Positions 60,564-64,000 of a stretch of 64,000 bases of DNA are shown piece by piece. The position numbers and the translations under genes were made by a program. Position 1 is the first letter of the stretch, and each line of letters begins with the position of its first letter. The notes beneath the pieces were generated by a model, which saw nothing but the letters and a program-made list of their open reading frames with translations, did not search any database and was not told the DNA's origin. This stretch comes from Priestia megaterium NBRC 15308 = ATCC 14581. GTDB taxonomy: Bacteria; Bacillota; Bacilli; Bacillales; Bacillaceae_H. Location of the stretch: contig NZ_CP009920.1 in NCBI RefSeq assembly GCF_000832985.1, positions 4,706,501 through 4,770,500 of the forward strand, in the 5' to 3' direction.

Positions 60564-61490
60564 TTAAGCAAATACAGATGTTAATACAGGTACTACTTGT
60601 TTTTTACGTGATACAACGCCTTCTAAGACAGCTGTATTGTTTTCAAGCGTTACGTTGTATGCTTCTTCTACTTTTGAAGCAGCAGAACCTAATGCTAATG
60701 CAGTAGAGTTGCTGTTTAAAATATCTGTAACAACTAAAAGGAATAATTGTAATCCTTTTTCTTCGATTGTTTTAGTAATCGCTTCTTCCAATTCAACTTT
60801 GCGCACTAAAACGTCGTTTACGTCAATTGCATTCACCTGTGCAATTTCAACTTTGCTTGTGCCCATGCTGAATTCTTTAGCATCTAATGAAATTAATTGT
60901 GAAGCTGTTTTATCGCCTAAGTCAGCTCCAGCTTTTAGCATTGCTAATCCGTATTCTTCTGCATCTACGCCTGCAATTTCCGCTAATTCTTTAGCAGCTG
61001 CAACGTCTTGGTCTGTGCAAGTTGGTGATTTGAATAATAAAGAATCAGAAATGATAGCTGATAGCATAAGACCTGCGATGTTAGATTCGATTTCTACGCC
61101 GTTTTCTTTATACATCTTGTTTAAGATCGTTGCCGTACATCCAACTGGCTCTGCACGATAGTATAAAGGATCTGCTGTTTCAAAGTTAGCAATACGGTGA
61201 TGATCAATTACTTCAAGCACACGAACTTGATCAATATCGTTTGCACTTTGCTGGCGTTCGTTGTGGTCCACTAAAATAACTTCATTTGTTTCTTTAGATA
61301 CTTCATCAACGAAACGTGGTAGTTCAGCATTGAACTTTTCAAGAGCGAATTGCGTTTCGCCGTTAATATCGCCTAATCGAACTGGTTCAGCTTCTACACC
61401 TAATTTATTCTTTAAATCAGCGTATGCAATTGCAGAACAGATTGTATCTGTGTCAGGATTTTTATGTCCAAAAATTAACGTCTTTGCCAT
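60564..61490 (-). CDS. ppaC: Manganese-dependent inorganic pyrophosphatase
   Basis: A 308-residue DHH/DHHA2 (family II) pyrophosphatase that drives biosynthesis by hydrolysing PPi. Metal ligands are seen in [14 protein letters not shown] (His, two Asp), VDHNE and [10 protein letters not shown] (DHH motif). The substrate-binding VSRKKQ lies near the C-terminus. AAGGAGAGAG precedes the ATG. It is monocistronic with a strong terminator. Cytosolic and universal in bacilli. Confidence 0.97.
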   Translation of the reverse strand: MAKTLIFGHKNPDTDTICSAIAYADLKNKLGVEAEPVRLGDINGETQFALEKFNAELPRFVDEVSKETNEVILVDHNERQQSANDIDQVRVLEVIDHHRIANFETADPLYYRAEPVGCTATILNKMYKENGVEIESNIAGLMLSAIISDSLLFKSPTCTDQDVAAAKELAEIAGVDAEEYGLAMLKAGADLGDKTASQLISLDAKEFSMGTSKVEIAQVNAIDVNDVLVRKVELEEAITKTIEEKGLQLFLLVVTDILNSNSTALALGSAASKVEEAYNVTLENNTAVLEGVVSRKKQVVPVLTSVFA

Positions 61491-61660
61491 CTTAAATCTC
61501 TCTCCTTCTTACGTATGTAAATAGCATTCTTGCGTAAAGTTAGTTAATTCGTTCACGCAACATTGCCATTTTAACATAAACTTTTACATTATTTTAATTT
61601 TTTTGCGAAAAATGATGTTCATCCGCAGATATTTTGCCATTTTGTATCTTTTCCATAGTA

Positions 61661-61696
61661 AAAACACCTCTATTTCCGATATAAATAGAGGGTTTT
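61661..61696. terminator. Terminator-like hairpin
   Basis: AACACCTCTATTT pairs with AAATAGAGGGTTTT. It lies 50 bp after the end of the broken membrane protein gene (minus strand) and 170 bp ahead of ppaC. Confidence 0.6.
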
Positions 61697-61745
61697 ATAC
61701 ACTCATTATATAAAAGTTAGCGATAAAACACAAGCTCTCTCTCTA

Positions 61746-62196
61746 TCACTTGATAGATAACTTAAACGCAGTATCTTTCCACTTTTGATAAAGAAAAAGT
61801 AGAACAGCAATAACCATCATTAGTACAAATAATAAAAAATGATTCATTTCCTTCAGTGTATAAATGTCTAGCTTTTCAAAGATAGGACTCATGACAAATG
61901 CCTGAAATAACTCGAAAGCTGCATTGATAATCATAAACATCCAAAAGCCAGGATAGGTAAAATAAAAAGCGTGCCTATTATAAATATGTCAAAAGGAAAA
62001 GGCGTCATATTAACAAAGAAAAAAAGAGTTTTATTCACTTCCCACCAGTTAAAGCGATCTGCAATTTGAAAAACATCGTTAACAATACCACTCCGAATAG
62101 TGATACAGCCATATACCGCTTTACTCGCTCTTTATCAACTGCAAAAAGCAATAGCCAGGGACCAATAAAAAACACCCACATTATAATTTGCGCCAT
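61746..62196 (-). pseudogene. Frameshifted CBO0543-like membrane protein
   Basis: From ATG 62196 (after AAGGCGG) the frame reads MAQIIMWVFFIGPWLLLFAV through LFGVVLLT. It then must change frame to go on as NDVFQIADRFNWWEVNKTLF and PFPFDIFIIGTLFILPILAF, and again to PGFWMFMIINAAFELFQAFV ending in FKLSIK. Together the pieces form one continuous four-to-five-helix protein of about 150 residues, like those at 6.7 and 27.2 kb. Two frameshifts make it a pseudogene, barring sequence errors. Confidence 0.7.
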
Positions 62197-62263
62197 GAAC
62201 ATTCCGCCTTTCATTTCAAAAAAAGAGAATATACATTACTCTGTCCTTATTTATGTAAAACAA

Positions 62264-62301
62264 CCAAAAAAAGCACCCTATATGAAGGGGTGCTTTTTTG
62301 G
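62264..62301. terminator. Terminator after the 93-aa gene
   Basis: CCAAAAAAAGCACCC pairs with GGGTGCTTTTTTGG, adjoining the stop at 62302. Confidence 0.85.
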
Positions 62302-62583
62302 TTATCGTCGCGGTGTAAAGTTGAAATGTTCATTTACGATAGCTCCTAGCTCTTCAAGAAACTGCTGAGCAGTCATTTCCTCTACGCTTTGGGTATACCA
62401 TGCAAGCTGAGATTTTTTATGAACATTGTTGTAATATACATCTCTTGACCAATATGTTTTTGATCGGTATGTATAATTAAAGTGAATGAATAGTTCACTC
62501 CCGTCTGGAGACTGCAACAACACGCGGTAATGTGGATTACGACGATTTTTATCTAAACTCATTTCTTTGATTTGCGCTAACAT
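62302..62583 (-). CDS. Hypothetical protein (93 aa)
   Basis: A small soluble, beta-rich protein: NPHYRVLLQSPDGSELFIHF followed by NYTYRSKTYWSRDVYYNNVH, then a helix (TAQQFLEELGAIVNEHFNFT). Many aromatic residues suggest a compact sheet packed by one helix. AGAGGTGAATA lies ahead of the ATG. A strong terminator follows. It appears to be a conserved type of bacillus protein, but I cannot name the family. Confidence 0.65.
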   Translation of the reverse strand: MLAQIKEMSLDKNRRNPHYRVLLQSPDGSELFIHFNYTYRSKTYWSRDVYYNNVHKKSQLAWYTQSVEEMTAQQFLEELGAIVNEHFNFTPRR

Positions 62584-62720
62584 TATTCACCTCTAAAGCC
62601 ATTACTTAATCATTTAAAGGTAAATGCCATACCACGCTATATCCTAGTTCTGCCATCAACTAGAAAATCATATATTTTCTAAAATTCTACACGATATAGG
62701 ACAAAAGAGGAAGAGATAAT

Positions 62721-62948
62721 TTATTGAGGGACGTGTAAAGTTTCATATAAATCTTTTAGTTGCTCAGGGTATTGAGACCTTACGTAATAACCCGTAGGAC
62801 GGTGCTCGATTAAATGAGAAGCAAACAAATAGCCGATGAGCACGTGCATTTGTTCATCTGAGGTTTCTTGGCTTAATTCTCTTTCGAGTCGTTCAGCTAA
62901 GTGTGAAGCCAGCTGTTTAATTTTTTCATCATGTGATAAAAAAAGCAT
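62721..62948 (-). CDS. Hypothetical protein (75 aa)
   Basis: A small helical protein starting MLFLSHDEKIKQLASHLAER and ending YPEQLKDLYETLHVPQ. AAGGGGGAGAAC precedes the ATG at ideal spacing; the frame extends 18 residues upstream without support. It is soluble and acidic. Function unknown. It is monocistronic. Confidence 0.65.
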   Translation of the reverse strand: MLFLSHDEKIKQLASHLAERLERELSQETSDEQMHVLIGYLFASHLIEHRPTGYYVRSQYPEQLKDLYETLHVPQ

Positions 62949-63113
62949 TTTGTTCTCCCCCTTATAACGAATAAATAATGCTGTGAATTTCAATAAAGAC
63001 AAAGTATTACTTTTATAAGGATAATTATATTTTATTTTACAATAAAAGTATATAAGTAGTTCTAAATATTCAAAAAATAACTTGTTTCTTTTGGACTATT
63101 TGGTAACAAACAA

Positions 63114-63144
63114 AAAAAGAAGCGGGAGCTGTCCCGCTTCTTTT
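63114..63144. terminator. Terminator of ilvE
   Basis: AAAAAGAAGCGGGA pairs with TCCCGCTTCTTTT, 28 bp past the stop at 63173. Confidence 0.9.
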
Positions 63145-63172
63145 ACGTAAAAAGATATTCGATTACCGAAAT

Positions 63173-64000
63173 TTATTCTACTTCCACTGCCCAGCCGAAT
63201 GGATCTTCCACTGTACCATTTTGAATACCTGTTAGAGTGTCATACAGTTTTTGTGATACTTCTCCCGTGTTTCCATCGTTGATAACCATTTTCTCGTTAT
63301 TCCAAAATAGTTCGCCAATTGGAGAAATAACTGCAGCTGTACCTGTTCCAAATGCCTCTTCTAGTTTGCCTTCGGAATAAGCTTGCTTAATTTCTTCCAT
63401 AGAAATACGGCGCTCAGTTACAGGCATATCCCAGTGTTTTAACAGCTCAATGATAGATTTACGCGTAATTCCTTCCAAAATGCTTCCGTTCACAGATGGC
63501 GTTACTACTTCTCCATCGATTTTGAAGAAAATATTCATGCTTCCTACTTCTTCAATGTATTTGCGTTCAACTCCGTCTAACCACAGTACTTGTGAATAGC
63601 CTTTTGAGTCAGAAAGCTGCTGAGCTTTTAAGCTTGAGGCATAGTTTCCGCCTGTTTTAGCCGTCCCTGTCCCTCCGGCTACAGCACGAACAAATTCGCT
63701 TTCAACCGCAATTTTTACAGGGGCAATCCCTTCTTTATAATATGAACCAACTGGAGAAAGAATAATGATAAATTGATAGCGGCCAGATGGCGCTACTCCT
63801 AAGTAAGGCTCTGTTGCGATGACAAACGGGCGAATGTATAGTGATGTACCTTCAGCAGTAGGAATCCATTCGCGGTCAATTTTAATCAGCTGTTTTAACG
63901 CTTCTAGCGCTAAGTCTTCATCAACATGAGGAATACAAAGGCGATCGTTTGATTTATTTAAACGTTTGAAGTTCTCATCTGGTCTAAATAATAATACTTG
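63173..64000 (-). CDS. ilvE: Branched-chain amino acid aminotransferase (5' end outside the window)
   Basis: About 276 C-terminal residues of a class IV, PLP-dependent aminotransferase that interconverts leucine, isoleucine and valine with their 2-keto acids. The PLP Lys is in [48 protein letters not shown] and [13 protein letters not shown] are conserved in the IlvE/YwaA group. The frame is open to the right edge, so the start lies outside. With ilvD nearby this adds another branched-chain step, although the two are not in one operon. Confidence 0.95.
   Translation of the reverse strand, partial: QVLLFRPDENFKRLNKSNDRLCIPHVDEDLALEALKQLIKIDREWIPTAEGTSLYIRPFVIATEPYLGVAPSGRYQFIIILSPVGSYYKEGIAPVKIAVESEFVRAVAGGTGTAKTGGNYASSLKAQQLSDSKGYSQVLWLDGVERKYIEEVGSMNIFFKIDGEVVTPSVNGSILEGITRKSIIELLKHWDMPVTERRISMEEIKQAYSEGKLEEAFGTGTAAVISPIGELFWNNEKMVINDGNTGEVSQKLYDTLTGIQNGTVEDPFGWAVEVE

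Overview
The window looks like the chromosome of a low-GC, endospore-forming Bacillaceae, most probably Priestia (Bacillus megaterium group). The signs are AGGAGG-type ribosome binding sites, frequent TTG/GTG starts, a GerAB permease, a YjcZ-type spore protein, DUF3231 proteins, a SinI-like peptide, an RsbR protein, and B. subtilis-like BioY, YhfS/YhfT, YhcYZ, IlvD, PpaC and IlvE. The species is inferred from these; no rRNA or tRNA gene was seen.

The window has two halves. From 1 to about 41.9 kb it is accessory DNA: short operons, many lone genes, wide AT-rich gaps and many decayed genes. It starts with an ArsR regulator plus three luciferase-like monooxygenases (1.3-4.8 kb) and the formaldehyde-fixing hxlA with a wrecked hxlB (5.1-6.2 kb). 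From 7.2 to 17.1 kb lies a graveyard of plasmid- or ICE-like genes: a metallopeptidase remnant, a plasmid-type primase remnant fused to a dead L,D-transpeptidase end, and a P-loop kinase present once intact and once as a broken duplicate. Mixed cargo follows: GerAB permease, MarR-GNAT plus MFS, DinB proteins, MerR plus EamA exporter with a clear MerR operator, a cold-shock protein and CshA-like helicase, an RsbR-like stressosome protein, a SinI-like antirepressor, a streptogramin resistance pair (vgb-vat), and a group of probable spore-surface genes (35.6-40.3 kb), one of them a beta-helix protein cut by a single in-frame stop.

Scattered through the accessory half, and packed between 36.8 and 41.6 kb, is a family of roughly 100-160 bp repeats, all on the + strand. 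Each has a small TTGAG/CTCAA hairpin, a second GAYG/CATC hairpin, a terminator-like hairpin whose stem sequence differs from copy to copy while staying paired, and a 3' block with a TGTATA/TATACA palindrome and TAGTTAACATAAT. I do not recognise it as a named family. It is the best candidate for something undescribed, either a small-RNA or terminator family or a mobile or recombination element.

From about 41.9 kb to the end the DNA is ordinary backbone, with dense genes and clean terminators: GNAT-yhfT divergent from bioY-yhfS behind a BirA-like operator; SNF2 helicase with a HAD phosphatase; FMN reductase with an MFS exporter; the YhcYZ-like two-component system; small genes behind a cre-like site; an XRE-cupin regulator divergent from a drug/metabolite exporter; ilvD, an alpha/beta hydrolase, ppaC, and ilvE running off the right edge.
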